From Prevotella sp. UBA2456 (lineage in GTDB: Bacteria > Bacteroidota > Bacteroidia > Bacteroidales > Bacteroidaceae), in assembly GCA_002342415.1 (NCBI GenBank), contig DDPY01000006.1:3307-31655 (forward strand): 28,349 bases of DNA, written 5' to 3'. Both the position numbers and the translations under genes were made by a program. The notes beneath the pieces were generated by a model that was not told the origin of the DNA, ran no database searches, and was given only the letters and a program-made list of their open reading frames with translations. This document shows positions 6,492 through 14,809 of this stretch, piece after piece. How positions within the stretch are numbered: position 1 is the first letter of the stretch; every line of letters begins with the position of its first letter.

Positions 6492-8048
6492 ATGAAGAAT
6501 AGATTACTGATATTAACAGTTCTTTTGCTCCTGGCAACCCCGATTGTGCTGGCTGCCGGAAAGGTTTCGGGCACCATGGCGAAAGCCAAGACGAAGAAGT
6601 TTACGCTGGTCATCGACCCTGGTCATGGAGGCCATGACGCCGGGGCTATAGGCAGGCTGACCAAAGAGAAAACCATCAACCTGAACGTTGCCTTGGGCTT
6701 CGGCCGGTTGGTAGAGCGCAACTGCCCTGACGTGAAAGTCATCTATACGCGAAAGACCGATGTCTTTATCCCCCTGCACACGCGTGCCGATATTGCCAAT
6801 CGCAACAAGGCCGACCTCTTTATCTCCGTGCACACCAATGCGTTGCCCCGTGGACACATCTCACGAGGCATGGAGACCTATACGCTCGGTATGCACCGTG
6901 CTGCCGACAATTTGGCAGTGGCCAAGCGCGAGAACGAGGTGATACTCTACGAGCAAGACTATAAGCAACGCTATCAGGGCTTCGATCCCAAGTCGTCGGA
7001 GAGCTATATCATGTTCGAGTTCATGCAAGACCGCAATATGGCGCAGAGCGTGGAGCTGGCCAAATGTGTGCAACGGCGCACCACCAACATCGCTCGTCGG
7101 CAGAACAAAGGCGTGAAGCAGGCAGGATTCCTCGTGCTGCGCGAGACGTCGATGCCCAGCTGTCTGATTGAGTTAGGCTTCATCTCTACCCCCGACGAGG
7201 AGCAGTTCCTTCACTCCAGCGATGGTGTGTCGCTGTTGGCTGAAGGTATCTATATGGCTTTCCTCGACTATAAGCGCAAGTACGACGGAAACATCGTAGT
7301 GCCCCTGAAGGCTGAAACCAAGCAGGAGGTGACGATACCCTCGGTAGTGCCTGATGACGAGAAACCCGTGGCGAAGAAGGAGAAGAAACGCAAGAAGAGC
7401 AAAATGGCTCAGGAGCTGGAGGATGCCCGCGAGGGCCGGTCTGTCCCCGTTGTTACACCAGAGGCTGACAAAGGTCCCAGCATCGACTCTATCGTTGCTG
7501 CCACTCCGCAGGCACCCTCTGGTTCGGCCCAGTCAGGCGTTGCAGTTACTCCTCAGCAAAGTGCTGCGGCTGTTCCCCAGCCAAGCGCTGCAGTCGCTTC
7601 TCAGCCGGGCGTTGCAGCTACTTCCCAGCAGCCTGTGGCAGAGTCGCCTCAGAAAACCGTTGCAACGCCCGTCGTCAAAACCCAACCGGAACCGAGTGTC
7701 AAGCAGGTTCCTCAGGCTACAGCCTTGATGACACCCGTTGCACCTGCTGCACCTGAGAGTGCAACTGCCGATTCGGCTCCTGTCTTTAAGGTGCAGGTGT
7801 TGGCCAGTGGAGTGAAACTGAAGACTGGTGACCGTCAGTTGAAAGGGCAAAAGCAAGCCGAATACTATCAGGAAGGTGGATTGTACAAATATACTGTTGG
7901 TGCGTCTTCCAACTACAACGAAATCTACCAGTTGCGCAAGTCGCTGGCCACCAGTTTCCCCCAGGCGTTTATCATCGCCTTCAAGGATGGCAAGAAGGTC
8001 AATGTGCAGGAAGCCATCCGCGAGTGGAGAAGCAAGAAGGGTAGATAA
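6492..8048 (+). CDS. N-acetylmuramoyl-L-alanine amidase with SPOR-like C-terminus
   Basis: A 518-residue exported peptidoglycan hydrolase that cuts the bond between MurNAc and the stem peptide. Residues 1-22 form a signal peptide (K-N-R, a Leu-rich core, then A-A). Residues ~37-270 are an Amidase_3 domain with zinc ligands His45 (D-P-G-H-G-G-H-D), Glu59 (T-K-E-K-T-I-N-L) and the His of S-V-H-T-N-A, plus the catalytic Glu of L-I-E-L-G-F. A Lys-rich, then Ala/Pro/Gln/Val-rich low-complexity linker (about 270-425) follows, made of imperfect repeats such as A-A-V-P-Q-P-S. The last ~90 residues resemble a SPOR domain, which would direct it to denuded glycan at the division site. It has its own promoter, and the MCE gene follows 49 nt downstream. 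Confidence 0.9.
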   Translation: MKNRLLILTVLLLLATPIVLAAGKVSGTMAKAKTKKFTLVIDPGHGGHDAGAIGRLTKEKTINLNVALGFGRLVERNCPDVKVIYTRKTDVFIPLHTRADIANRNKADLFISVHTNALPRGHISRGMETYTLGMHRAADNLAVAKRENEVILYEQDYKQRYQGFDPKSSESYIMFEFMQDRNMAQSVELAKCVQRRTTNIARRQNKGVKQAGFLVLRETSMPSCLIELGFISTPDEEQFLHSSDGVSLLAEGIYMAFLDYKRKYDGNIVVPLKAETKQEVTIPSVVPDDEKPVAKKEKKRKKSKMAQELEDAREGRSVPVVTPEADKGPSIDSIVAATPQAPSGSAQSGVAVTPQQSAAAVPQPSAAVASQPGVAATSQQPVAESPQKTVATPVVKTQPEPSVKQVPQATALMTPVAPAAPESATADSAPVFKVQVLASGVKLKTGDRQLKGQKQAEYYQEGGLYKYTVGASSNYNEIYQLRKSLATSFPQAFIIAFKDGKKVNVQEAIREWRSKKGR

Positions 8049-8097
8049 TAAAAGGAGAATAGAAGAATAGATTAAACGGGTAAATAATAGAAGCAGT

Positions 8098-9000
8098 ATG
8101 AAGTTTTTTACCAAAGAAGTGAAAATAGCGTTGGTTGCCATCTTGGGCATCGTGGTGTTGTTCTATGGTCTGCAGTTCCTGAAGGGACTGAGCATCTTTG
8201 CTAACGACGATAACTACTATGTGAAGTTTACGGATGTCAGCGGTGTGTCCGCTTCGACTCCCGTCTATGCCAATGGCTATAAGGTGGGTGTCGTCGAGCA
8301 TGTCGTCTACGACTATAGTCCCAAGGGAAACCTGGTAGCCGTCGTGGGGCTGGACAAGCAGATGCGCCTGCCTCGTGGTTCGAGGGCCGAGATTTCCAGC
8401 GACTTGTTGGGTAACATCAAGATCAACCTGATTTTAGGCGACGATCCTATCAATATGGTAGCGCGTGGCGACACCATTCCCGGCAGTTCCGAAATGGGTA
8501 TGATGGCCAAGATAGGGGCCATGATGCCTGCCATCGAGGTCATGCTGCCTAAGCTGGACTCCATACTCAACAGCCTGAACAAGCTGCTGGCTGATCCGGC
8601 ACTGAGCCAGACGCTCCACCATGTGGAGGGGATGACCGATAACCTTAACGCTACGAGTAAGGAGCTGCGCACCCTCTCGGCCTCGCTCAATCACGAGGTT
8701 CCCGGCATGCTGCAGAAGACGAATGGCGTGCTTGACAATACCCAGCAGTTGACGGGTAACTTGGCAGCTATCGATGTGGCCGGCATGACTGCCAGCATCA
8801 ATCAGACCTTGGCCAACGTGAACGAGATGACCCGTAAGCTGAACAGCAACGAGGGCACCTTGGGACTGCTGATGCGCGACCCTACGCTCTATCAGAATCT
8901 CACTGCTACCATGGCTGATGCCGACTCGCTGCTCATCGACCTCAAGGAGCATCCGAAACGCTATGTACATTTTTCAATTTTCGGTTCAAAAACAAAGTAA
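8098..9000 (+). CDS. MCE/MlaD-family lipid-transport protein
   Basis: A 300-residue inner-membrane-anchored periplasmic protein. An N-terminal transmembrane helix (residues ~9-28, V-K-I-A-L-V-A-I-L-G-I-V-V-L-F) is followed by an MCE domain: Y-Y-V-K-F-T-D-V-S-G-V, then G-Y-K-V-G-V-V, then R-L-P-R-G-S-R-A-E-I. The domain ends in a G-D-x-I-P-G turn. The rest is helical and rich in Asn, Leu and Met, compatible with the helical barrel of substrate-binding subunits of Mla-type phospholipid transporters. Partner ATPase and permease genes are not adjacent here. It starts 49 nt after the amidase with no recognisable promoter between them, so cotranscription with that cell-envelope gene is likely. Confidence 0.88.
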   Translation: MKFFTKEVKIALVAILGIVVLFYGLQFLKGLSIFANDDNYYVKFTDVSGVSASTPVYANGYKVGVVEHVVYDYSPKGNLVAVVGLDKQMRLPRGSRAEISSDLLGNIKINLILGDDPINMVARGDTIPGSSEMGMMAKIGAMMPAIEVMLPKLDSILNSLNKLLADPALSQTLHHVEGMTDNLNATSKELRTLSASLNHEVPGMLQKTNGVLDNTQQLTGNLAAIDVAGMTASINQTLANVNEMTRKLNSNEGTLGLLMRDPTLYQNLTATMADADSLLIDLKEHPKRYVHFSIFGSKTK

Positions 9001-9036
9001 GAAAGCTTTATAATTTTTAATTTGTCTAAATAGGTC

Positions 9037-9072
9037 CTTGTGTGCGAGAAGTTTCCACTCGGAGGGCACAAG
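9037..9072 (+). other. Stem-loop after the MCE gene
   Basis: CTTGTG pairs with CACAAG and, inside it, CGAG pairs with CTCG across a 9-nt loop. No T-run follows, so it is more likely an mRNA 3' structure than a classical terminator. Confidence 0.4.
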
Positions 9073-9278
9073 TGCTTGATATAGCCTACTTTCTGAAAGC
9101 TCGAAAATAGATGTTTGCACAGCCTGTATGGAGTGTGCGCAATCGTTTAAATGGCTGATATACAGAGGTTTGAAAATATGCAAATGAAAAAAGTGTTAAG
9201 AAAGTGGCGATAGCGGCTTAATGCTCCTAAAACGAGTGAGTTACGTGCTGACGAATGTTTTTTGGAAAAAAATACGGA

Positions 9279-9310
9279 TTTGTTTATTTCAAAAAAAAAT
9301 GCGAACTTTG
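9279..9310 (+). promoter_or_regulatory. Promoter of dnaA
   Basis: TTTG at 9279-9282, 20 nt (including a run of nine A), then GAACTTTG at 9303-9310 (one mismatch to TAnnTTTG) followed by CATCCG. The leader to the ATG is about 55 nt. Confidence 0.7.
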
Positions 9311-9367
9311 CATCCGAAACAATAAAATCATTTTTAAGAAAATATTTAATAGAACAACGACCGCCGC

Positions 9368-10771
9368 ATGGAAAAAAATCCAAAGGCGCTTTGGGACGAC
9401 TGCCTTCATCTGATTAAGGAAAACGTCACTGAGCAGCAATACAGAACATGGTTCGCGCCTATCGTCTTCGAGAACTACGATGAAGACAGCCGGACTCTCC
9501 TCGTGCAAGTACCGAGTATGTACGTGTACGAATATTTGGAACAGTACTATGTGGTGCTGTTGAGCAAGGTGCTTTGTCGTTGTTTTGGCGAGAATATACA
9601 GCTGAACTATCGCGTGGTAGCCGACAAGAAGCACCACATGACCATCGACGTGGAGGGTAGCGAGGCTGTCGATATCGAACCCGTGAGCGAGCAGCAGGGC
9701 AATCAGTCGCCTACTGTGCTCGATGCCACCCCTCACGATATCAATCCCCAGCTCGATCTGCACAAGACCTTCCAGAGCTTCATCGAGGGTGACTCCAACA
9801 AGCTCCCCCGTACCGTAGGTTTGTCTATTGCAGAGCATCCGGGAAAGTCTACCTTCAATCCTTTTTTTGTGTTCGGACCTTCCGGATGCGGAAAGACCCA
9901 CCTCATCAACGCCATTGGTGTGCGCTGTAAGGAGATGTACCCGCGCAAGCGCGTGCTCTACGTGTCGGCACGACTCTTTCAGGTGCAGTTCACCGATGCG
10001 CGCAGGCGGAATACCATCAACGACTTCATCAATTTCTATCAGACCATCGACGTGCTGATAGTGGACGATGTGCAGGAGTGGGCAACGGCAGAGAAGACGG
10101 TAGCCACCTTCTTCTATATCTTCGACCATCTGTTCCGCTTGGGCAAGCAGATTATTCTGGCCAGCGACCGTCCTCCTGTTGACCTGAAATTCCTGCAAGA
10201 CCGACTGCTGACGCGTTTTGCCTGCGGCCTGATAGCCGAGCTGGAGCAGCCCAACACGCAGCTGTGTGTGGACATCCTGCATGCCAAGTGCCGTCGCGAC
10301 GGACTGAAGATTCCCGAGGATGTCATCCAGTATATTGCGGAGACTGCCAATGGCAGCGTGCGCGACTTGGAGGGTGTGGTCAATTCGCTGTTAGCCTATA
10401 GTGTGGTCTATAACTCCAATATCGACATGCGGCTGGCCGAGCGCGTCATCAAGCGTGCGGTGAATGTCGACAACAAGCCGCTCACCGTCGACGATATTCT
10501 GGAGAAGGTGTGTCATCACTATGGGGTGACCCAGCAGAATGTGTTCAGCCGTTCGCGCAAGCGCGACTATGTGCTGGTGCGTCAGGTGTCGATGTATCTG
10601 GCTCAGAAGTACACGAAGATGCCGGCCTCGCGCATTGGTCAGCTGATTGGCGGCCGCGACCACTCTACCGTTATCCATAGCTGTACGGCCGTCGAGCAGC
10701 GCCTGAAGACCGACAAGGGTTTCCTGGCAGAGCTGAGCAGCATCGAGAACTCCTTCAAGTTGAAGAAGTAA
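9368..10771 (+). CDS. dnaA: Chromosomal replication initiator DnaA
   Basis: A 467-residue AAA+ ATPase that binds and opens the replication origin. Domain I (residues 1-80) begins with W-D-D-C-L-H-L-I-K-E-N-V and includes the Q-x-x-Y-R-T-W-F-A-P motif. A short variable linker follows. Domain III carries Walker A G-P-S-G-C-G-K-T (170-177), Walker B L-I-V-D-D (230-234), and sensor motifs around A-S-D-R-P-P and L-L-T-R-F. Domain IV ends with the DNA-binding signature G-R-D-H-S-T-V-I-H-S near residue 430. The length is typical. The ATG follows a clean promoter, with no dnaN neighbour, as in many Bacteroidota. No origin is evident in the window. Confidence 0.97.
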   Translation: MEKNPKALWDDCLHLIKENVTEQQYRTWFAPIVFENYDEDSRTLLVQVPSMYVYEYLEQYYVVLLSKVLCRCFGENIQLNYRVVADKKHHMTIDVEGSEAVDIEPVSEQQGNQSPTVLDATPHDINPQLDLHKTFQSFIEGDSNKLPRTVGLSIAEHPGKSTFNPFFVFGPSGCGKTHLINAIGVRCKEMYPRKRVLYVSARLFQVQFTDARRRNTINDFINFYQTIDVLIVDDVQEWATAEKTVATFFYIFDHLFRLGKQIILASDRPPVDLKFLQDRLLTRFACGLIAELEQPNTQLCVDILHAKCRRDGLKIPEDVIQYIAETANGSVRDLEGVVNSLLAYSVVYNSNIDMRLAERVIKRAVNVDNKPLTVDDILEKVCHHYGVTQQNVFSRSRKRDYVLVRQVSMYLAQKYTKMPASRIGQLIGGRDHSTVIHSCTAVEQRLKTDKGFLAELSSIENSFKLKK

Positions 10772-10804
10772 TAGAGGATTTACTATTTTCGACTTTCGGC
10801 TTCT

Positions 10805-11593
10805 TTACTTTCCTAAGAATTTGGTGTCCAGGTAGGCTTGGAAAGTCTCTTTGTACATGTCGCCGATGGGCAGGTAGGTCTCAGCGTCCATGATGACGCG
10901 GTTCTTGTTCACCTCCTGAATCTTCGTCAGGTTGATGATGTACGAGCGGTGAATGCGCATGAAGTAGTCGGGCAGCCGTTCCTCCATCTTCTTCATCGAC
11001 AGCAGGGTGATAATGGGCTTCGGCTCGCTTTCCAGATACACTTTCAGATATTCGCTCATGGCCTCCACATAGCGTATGTCGTTGATGCTTACCTTCACGA
11101 TGCGATATTCCGTCTTCAGGAAGATGGTGTCGTCGGGTTGAGAGTGGAAAGTTGAGAGTTGAGAGTTCTCGCTCGGCGAGTGTGGCTTCGCATTGAGCGT
11201 GGAGAGTTGGCCGTCAGCCTCGTCCTTTCTGGCTTTGGTCTCTATGCGGTCCTTCAGGCGCAGGGCGGCACGCTGGAAGTCCTGCATGCCGAAGGGCTTC
11301 AGCAGATAGTCTACCGCGTTCACCTTGAATCCCTCGACGGCATATTCGGCATAGGCTGTGGTGAAGACGATGAGCGGGGGCACGGTGAGCGACTTCACAA
11401 AGTCCATACCGTTCAGGTCGGGCATGTTGATGTCGCAGAAGATGGCATCTACCGTGTCCTGTTCCAGAAACTGTTTTGCCTCGATGGCGCTTTGGCACTG
11501 TGCCGCCAGCTCCAGAAAGGGTACTTTGCCTATGTAGGCTGCAATCTGTTGAAGAGCCAGCGGCTCATCGTCTATGGCCATGCATCTGATCAT
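10805..11593 (-). CDS. LytTR-family response regulator
   Basis: A 262-residue two-component response regulator. The receiver domain (1-120) has the acidic pair Asp8-Asp9, phospho-acceptor Asp54 (F-C-D-I-N-M-P-D), Thr79 and Lys99 (L-L-K-P-F). The LytTR DNA-binding domain spans ~155-255, with the family's Y-V-E-A-M-x-x-Y-L-K-V and F-x-R-I-H-R-S-Y-I-I-N blocks. The linker (128-153) is unusual, being translated from a heptanucleotide repeat and reading Q-L-S-T-L-N ... Q-L-S-T-F-H-S-Q. The ATG overlaps the stop of the kinase gene by 4 nt, so the two are translationally coupled. It converges on dnaA with a 33-nt gap lacking a clear terminator. Confidence 0.94.
   Translation of the reverse strand: MIRCMAIDDEPLALQQIAAYIGKVPFLELAAQCQSAIEAKQFLEQDTVDAIFCDINMPDLNGMDFVKSLTVPPLIVFTTAYAEYAVEGFKVNAVDYLLKPFGMQDFQRAALRLKDRIETKARKDEADGQLSTLNAKPHSPSENSQLSTFHSQPDDTIFLKTEYRIVKVSINDIRYVEAMSEYLKVYLESEPKPIITLLSMKKMEERLPDYFMRIHRSYIINLTKIQEVNKNRVIMDAETYLPIGDMYKETFQAYLDTKFLGK
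11137..11171 (-). repeat. Heptanucleotide tandem repeat, locus C (translated)
   Basis: Plus-strand units GTTGAGA, GTGGAAA, GTTGAGA, GTTGAGA and GTTCTCG, all 7 bp, lie inside the response-regulator gene and encode part of its inter-domain linker. A related fragment recurs at about 11195-11210. Confidence 0.8.
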
Positions 11594-12801
11594 GTGAGTG
11601 GAATGATTAGTTCAACATTGTATATGTCAGGTTCGTCCTGTATGTTTAGCGTAAAGTTGTTGTCATAGAGTAAGTGTAACCGTTGTTTGACATTGGCGAG
11701 TCCCACCCCGCCTTTCTCTTCGTTGGGCTTGTCGGCCTTCGAGTTGCGGCACTGGAAGTGCAGCTTGCCACCCTCCACCGCAGCCTTCACGTCAATAAAC
11801 GACTCGTGCTGGTAGGAGATGCCGTGCTTGAAGGCGTTCTCGATGAAGGTGATGAGCATCAGTGGCGGAATCTGCTTGTCGGGAGCCTCTGTGGGCAGGT
11901 CGACGCTGATTCTCACCTTGTCGGTATAGCGCAGCTTCATCAGCGTGACATAGTTGCGAATGAAGTCGAACTCGCGCGTCAGGGGCACGCCGTGCTTGTT
12001 GCCCTCGTAGAGCACGAAGCGCATCATCTTCGACAACTCTAGGATGGTGTCCTTGGCCTTCTCCGGGTCTATGTCCACCAGGGCGTGGATGTTGTTCAGC
12101 GTGTTCATGAAGAAGTGCGGGTTGATCTGGTATTTCAGATATTCCAGCTGCTGCTCCAGATTCTCCTTCTCCAGTGCCGCCATCTTCTTCTGGTCGCCGC
12201 GTGTCTTGAAGAACAGCTTGATGCCCAGGTTCATGCCAAACATCAGCACCAGGATGATGATGGCAATAATGTCGTGCTGGGCAAACATGCCGGGATGGTG
12301 CTCCTTCATCGGTCCGTTCTTCGGGCCTTCGTGCATGAAGGGCTCCTTGCCGTCCTCGAAGGGTGGCGGCTCGTGGTCGAAGAAGTCGGCATCGTGGGGT
12401 GGGGTGGGCTGTTGGTCGTGCTGGGCCATCGGGTGTGGCCTTTTGCCGATGTGGTCTGGGCGCGTGCTGCACTGATAGGTGACGAAGGCTGCCAGCACAC
12501 AGCCCACTATCGAGCCGTAGAGAACCTTCTTCTGTCTGTACACCAGCATAGGTGCCAGCAGGAAGTTGTGCAGCAGGAAGAGCAGCAGAAAGACGGTGTA
12601 TTGTCGCCAGACCATCATGACCTCCCGCCAGTCGAACTCCACGCCTGTGTCGCTCACCGTGCGGATATAGAGGCTCAGGAGGGGTGCTGCAAAGAGCATC
12701 CCCCACAGAGCCACATAAGTCATGTTCTCGTGTCTTGACTGTTGTTTCATCCACATATTAAACGTGTCTTCGGGTTTTTTATTGTGTCCGTCGCCGTTCA
12801 T
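11590..12801 (-). CDS. LytS-type sensor histidine kinase with His/Pro/acid-rich loop
   Basis: A 403-residue membrane kinase. Predicted helices lie around residues 27-47, 67-89, 93-110 and 176-197. The cytoplasmic part is the His_kinase (PF06580) plus HATPase pair, with phospho-acceptor His229 in Y-Q-I-N-P-H-F-F-M-N-T-L-N and an ATP-binding E-N-A-F-K-H-G (N box) followed by a G-G-V-G-L-A-N motif. Between helices 3 and 4, about 60 residues rich in His, Pro, Asp, Glu and Met are expected to face the periplasm and could bind a metal or cationic ligand. Its ATG follows immediately after the stop codon of the beta-helix lipoprotein gene and its stop overlaps the response regulator start: a tightly coupled three-gene operon. 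Confidence 0.92.
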   Translation of the reverse strand: MNGDGHNKKPEDTFNMWMKQQSRHENMTYVALWGMLFAAPLLSLYIRTVSDTGVEFDWREVMMVWRQYTVFLLLFLLHNFLLAPMLVYRQKKVLYGSIVGCVLAAFVTYQCSTRPDHIGKRPHPMAQHDQQPTPPHDADFFDHEPPPFEDGKEPFMHEGPKNGPMKEHHPGMFAQHDIIAIIILVLMFGMNLGIKLFFKTRGDQKKMAALEKENLEQQLEYLKYQINPHFFMNTLNNIHALVDIDPEKAKDTILELSKMMRFVLYEGNKHGVPLTREFDFIRNYVTLMKLRYTDKVRISVDLPTEAPDKQIPPLMLITFIENAFKHGISYQHESFIDVKAAVEGGKLHFQCRNSKADKPNEEKGGVGLANVKQRLHLLYDNNFTLNIQDEPDIYNVELIIPLT

Positions 12802-14610
12802 TCACCAGTGTCCGCCAGGGCCGAAACCGCCAGGGCCGAAGCCGCCACCGCCCATGGCGTTGCCGCCGCTGTAGCTGCTGAGCGATACCTCAGAGCCTCC
12901 GCTCACCGTAGCACCTTCGTTCATCAGCCCTCCGAAGTATCCGGTGCCGCTGGTAGCTGTCACGCCCGTCTTCAGCGTGGGTGTCGAGGGAGCCGAGATC
13001 ACCATGCCCGTACCGCCTCGCGAGGGGGTCTTGAAGGCCAGCGTCGTATTGCCGTAGCTCAGCGAGTACCAGGTATTGGCATTCCACGATGCCTGATAGC
13101 ACGACTGCGAGAGCTGTGAGCCGTTTTCCAGTCCGCCAAGGGCTATCAGCGTGCCGCCCTGTACATAGAGCTTGTAGCCGCCCTCCGTGTTGGCATCGAT
13201 GGCTACCTCGGGCTGTCCGGAACAGTTGGCATACACCAGTCCGCCCTTGATGTAGCAGTTGCCGTTGGCATCGATGCCGTCGTTGTTCTGGGCCATTGCC
13301 AGGACGTATCCGCCGCTGATGGTCATGTCGCCCTTCGAGTTGATGGCATCGTCGTAGGCATACGAAGCCACCTCGCCCCCGGTGATGTTCATCTTGCTCT
13401 TGGTCTCGATACCCTCACCGTTCTTGCCGCTGGTGCGTACCCAGATGCGTCCGCCCACGATGTTCAGGTCGCCGTCTATCTTGATGCCCTTGGGCGATGC
13501 CGTGTCGTTGTTCGAGCTGAACTGTCCGCCCGTAGTGACGATATAGGTGCTTCCACCGTAGAAGTTGCCGTTCATGTCGGCATTGATGCCCTTGCCGCCC
13601 GAACCGGTGCTCTTCAGCCAGAGCTCGCCGCCGTTCATGGTGAATGTCGAGTCGGCCTTGATGCCGGCTGCACCCTTGGCTTCCTGGTCTTCGCTGTCCC
13701 AGGCACCGTTGCCCGTGGTGATGACGGTAGTACGTCCGCCGTTCACGATGATGTTCGATTCGCAGTTGATGCCCTTGGCAGCTGCTGCACTCACCTCGAC
13801 ATTCAGGATTCCGCCGTTGATGAACACACCGTCGTTGGCCTTGATGCCGTGATTCTGTGTCGACTTGGCATAGACGTTGTTGCCTGTGTTGAAGATGATG
13901 TAGTCGGCCGAGTGGATGCCGTTGTTGTAGTTGCCGTAGACCTCCAGTGTGCCGTTGCCGTTCATTAGCAGCTTACCCTTGCTGTAGAGTGCTCCCTTGT
14001 GGTCGTTCTTCGACGAGCTTCCGTCTGTCAGCTTGTTGGTGGAGCCGTCGGCCAGTACGACAAAGGCGCGTTTCTTCGACAGCAGGTTCAGCGCTGCCGA
14101 GTCGGGGTTGGTGATGTCCGTGCCGGCCAGTATCACCTCGTATTTCTTGTCACCTAAGATGGTCAGCGAGCCGTTGCTGGTCGAGCCTGTCACGTAGTAG
14201 CAGATGTTCTTCGTGTCGGCATGGTTGGCCACCACGTGGTTGCCGTTCACGCTGATGGTCACGCCGTCTGCGCTGCTGGCGGTGGGGTTCGACATGTCGA
14301 TGGCCACCTGGGTCGGGAAGCTGTTGTTGGCCAGGTTGTCCTCCTCCTCAGGGTAGTAGGCGGTCGCCAGGTTGCTGGTGGGCTCTGCCGTCGTCTTGTC
14401 GATGCTGATGTCAAACGAACTCAGGTCGCCCGTCACCGTGCCGCTGCCTGTACCGCTGCTTGTGCCGCTGTTGTTCGTGTTGTTGGAACTGTTGTTCTCC
14501 GTCACTGTCGACTGCTTGTCGTACGACTCCATTGTGTCGTCCTTCTGGCACGAGGTGCTCATGGTCACCATTGCTGCCAGCATCATCATTGTCATCATTT
14601 GTTTTTTCAT
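12802..14610 (-). CDS. Beta-helix lipoprotein with carbohydrate-binding-like repeats (Cthe_2159-like)
   Basis: A 602-residue lipoprotein. The signal peptide ends at a lipobox (S-T-S-C) with Cys21, followed by a Ser/Asn/Thr/Gly-rich tether (about 30-65). The body has many G-G-x-hydrophobic rungs (I-N-G-G-I-L, M-N-G-G-E-L, I-V-G-G-R-I, I-S-G-G-Y-V) with recurring K-G-I-x-A-D/N segments, as in right-handed parallel beta-helices of the Cthe_2159 carbohydrate-binding family. It ends in a Gly/Phe/Pro-rich tail. The frame extends upstream to 14664 but only the ATG at 14610 gives a signal peptide. Being first in the operon with a histidine kinase and LytTR regulator, it may be a surface sensor partner or a target of that system. 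Polysaccharide binding is inferred from the family. Confidence 0.85.
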   Translation of the reverse strand: MKKQMMTMMMLAAMVTMSTSCQKDDTMESYDKQSTVTENNSSNNTNNSGTSSGTGSGTVTGDLSSFDISIDKTTAEPTSNLATAYYPEEEDNLANNSFPTQVAIDMSNPTASSADGVTISVNGNHVVANHADTKNICYYVTGSTSNGSLTILGDKKYEVILAGTDITNPDSAALNLLSKKRAFVVLADGSTNKLTDGSSSKNDHKGALYSKGKLLMNGNGTLEVYGNYNNGIHSADYIIFNTGNNVYAKSTQNHGIKANDGVFINGGILNVEVSAAAAKGINCESNIIVNGGRTTVITTGNGAWDSEDQEAKGAAGIKADSTFTMNGGELWLKSTGSGGKGINADMNGNFYGGSTYIVTTGGQFSSNNDTASPKGIKIDGDLNIVGGRIWVRTSGKNGEGIETKSKMNITGGEVASYAYDDAINSKGDMTISGGYVLAMAQNNDGIDANGNCYIKGGLVYANCSGQPEVAIDANTEGGYKLYVQGGTLIALGGLENGSQLSQSCYQASWNANTWYSLSYGNTTLAFKTPSRGGTGMVISAPSTPTLKTGVTATSGTGYFGGLMNEGATVSGGSEVSLSSYSGGNAMGGGGFGPGGFGPGGHW

Positions 14611-14651
14611 AATCTTTTGTTTTTTTGTTAATATTGTTTTGATTCTGCTGG

Positions 14652-14659
14652 CAAAGGTA
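14652..14659 (-). promoter_or_regulatory. -7 box of the lipoprotein/kinase/regulator operon
   Basis: Minus-strand TACCTTTG, an exact match to TAnnTTTG, about 41 nt before the ATG at 14610. Its -33 position falls in the stem of the upstream terminator and is poorly matched. Confidence 0.65.
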
Positions 14660-14701
14660 GACAAAAAGAGCCGGCTCGCGAAATAATTTCAGCGAACCGG
14701 C
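14660..14701 (-). terminator. Rho-independent terminator of the Ala-rich lipoprotein gene
   Basis: On the minus strand, GCCGGTTCGC-T-GAAAT pairs with ATTTC-GCGAGCCGGC (one bulge, one mismatch), followed by TCTTTTTG. It lies downstream of the lipoprotein gene ending at 14788 and immediately before the next promoter. Confidence 0.75.
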
Positions 14702-14734
14702 GATTTCTTTCAGTGAAAATGCTGCGACTATTAC

Positions 14735-14809
14735 AGTCCGAGAGCCTTCTTGATGACTTGCATCCTACAAGACGAGCCTTCTCGGACTTAGAGTCCGAGA
14801 GCCTTCTTG
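14735..14809 (-). repeat. Duplicated C-terminal codons of the lipoprotein gene
   Basis: The segment encoding Lys-Lys-Ala-Leu-Gly-Leu plus its stop codon at 14788 occurs again, in the same frame, 57 nt downstream (14735-14752 versus 14792-14809). Between them, an inverted copy creates a hairpin over the stop codon: CTCGGACT, TAG, AGTCCGAG at 14781-14799. Confidence 0.8.

Larger units (their letters stand above)
9001..9367. other. Intergenic region upstream of dnaA
   Basis: This 367-nt gap holds no credible gene. It contains a stem-loop shortly after the MCE stop (9037-9072) and the dnaA promoter (9279-9310). I saw no cluster of DnaA boxes and no tRNA. Confidence 0.6.

Noticed and set aside
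9001..9367. Replication origin next to dnaA
   Set aside because: No cluster of TTATCCACA-like boxes or clear unwinding element beyond one A-run in the promoter.
9284..10282. 332-residue open frame opposite dnaA
   Set aside because: Antisense shadow of a well-identified gene; starts inside it and has no promoter or ribosome binding site.
10772..10804. Bidirectional terminator between dnaA and the response regulator
   Set aside because: Only a 5-bp AGTAA/TTACT pairing with weak T-runs; not convincing.
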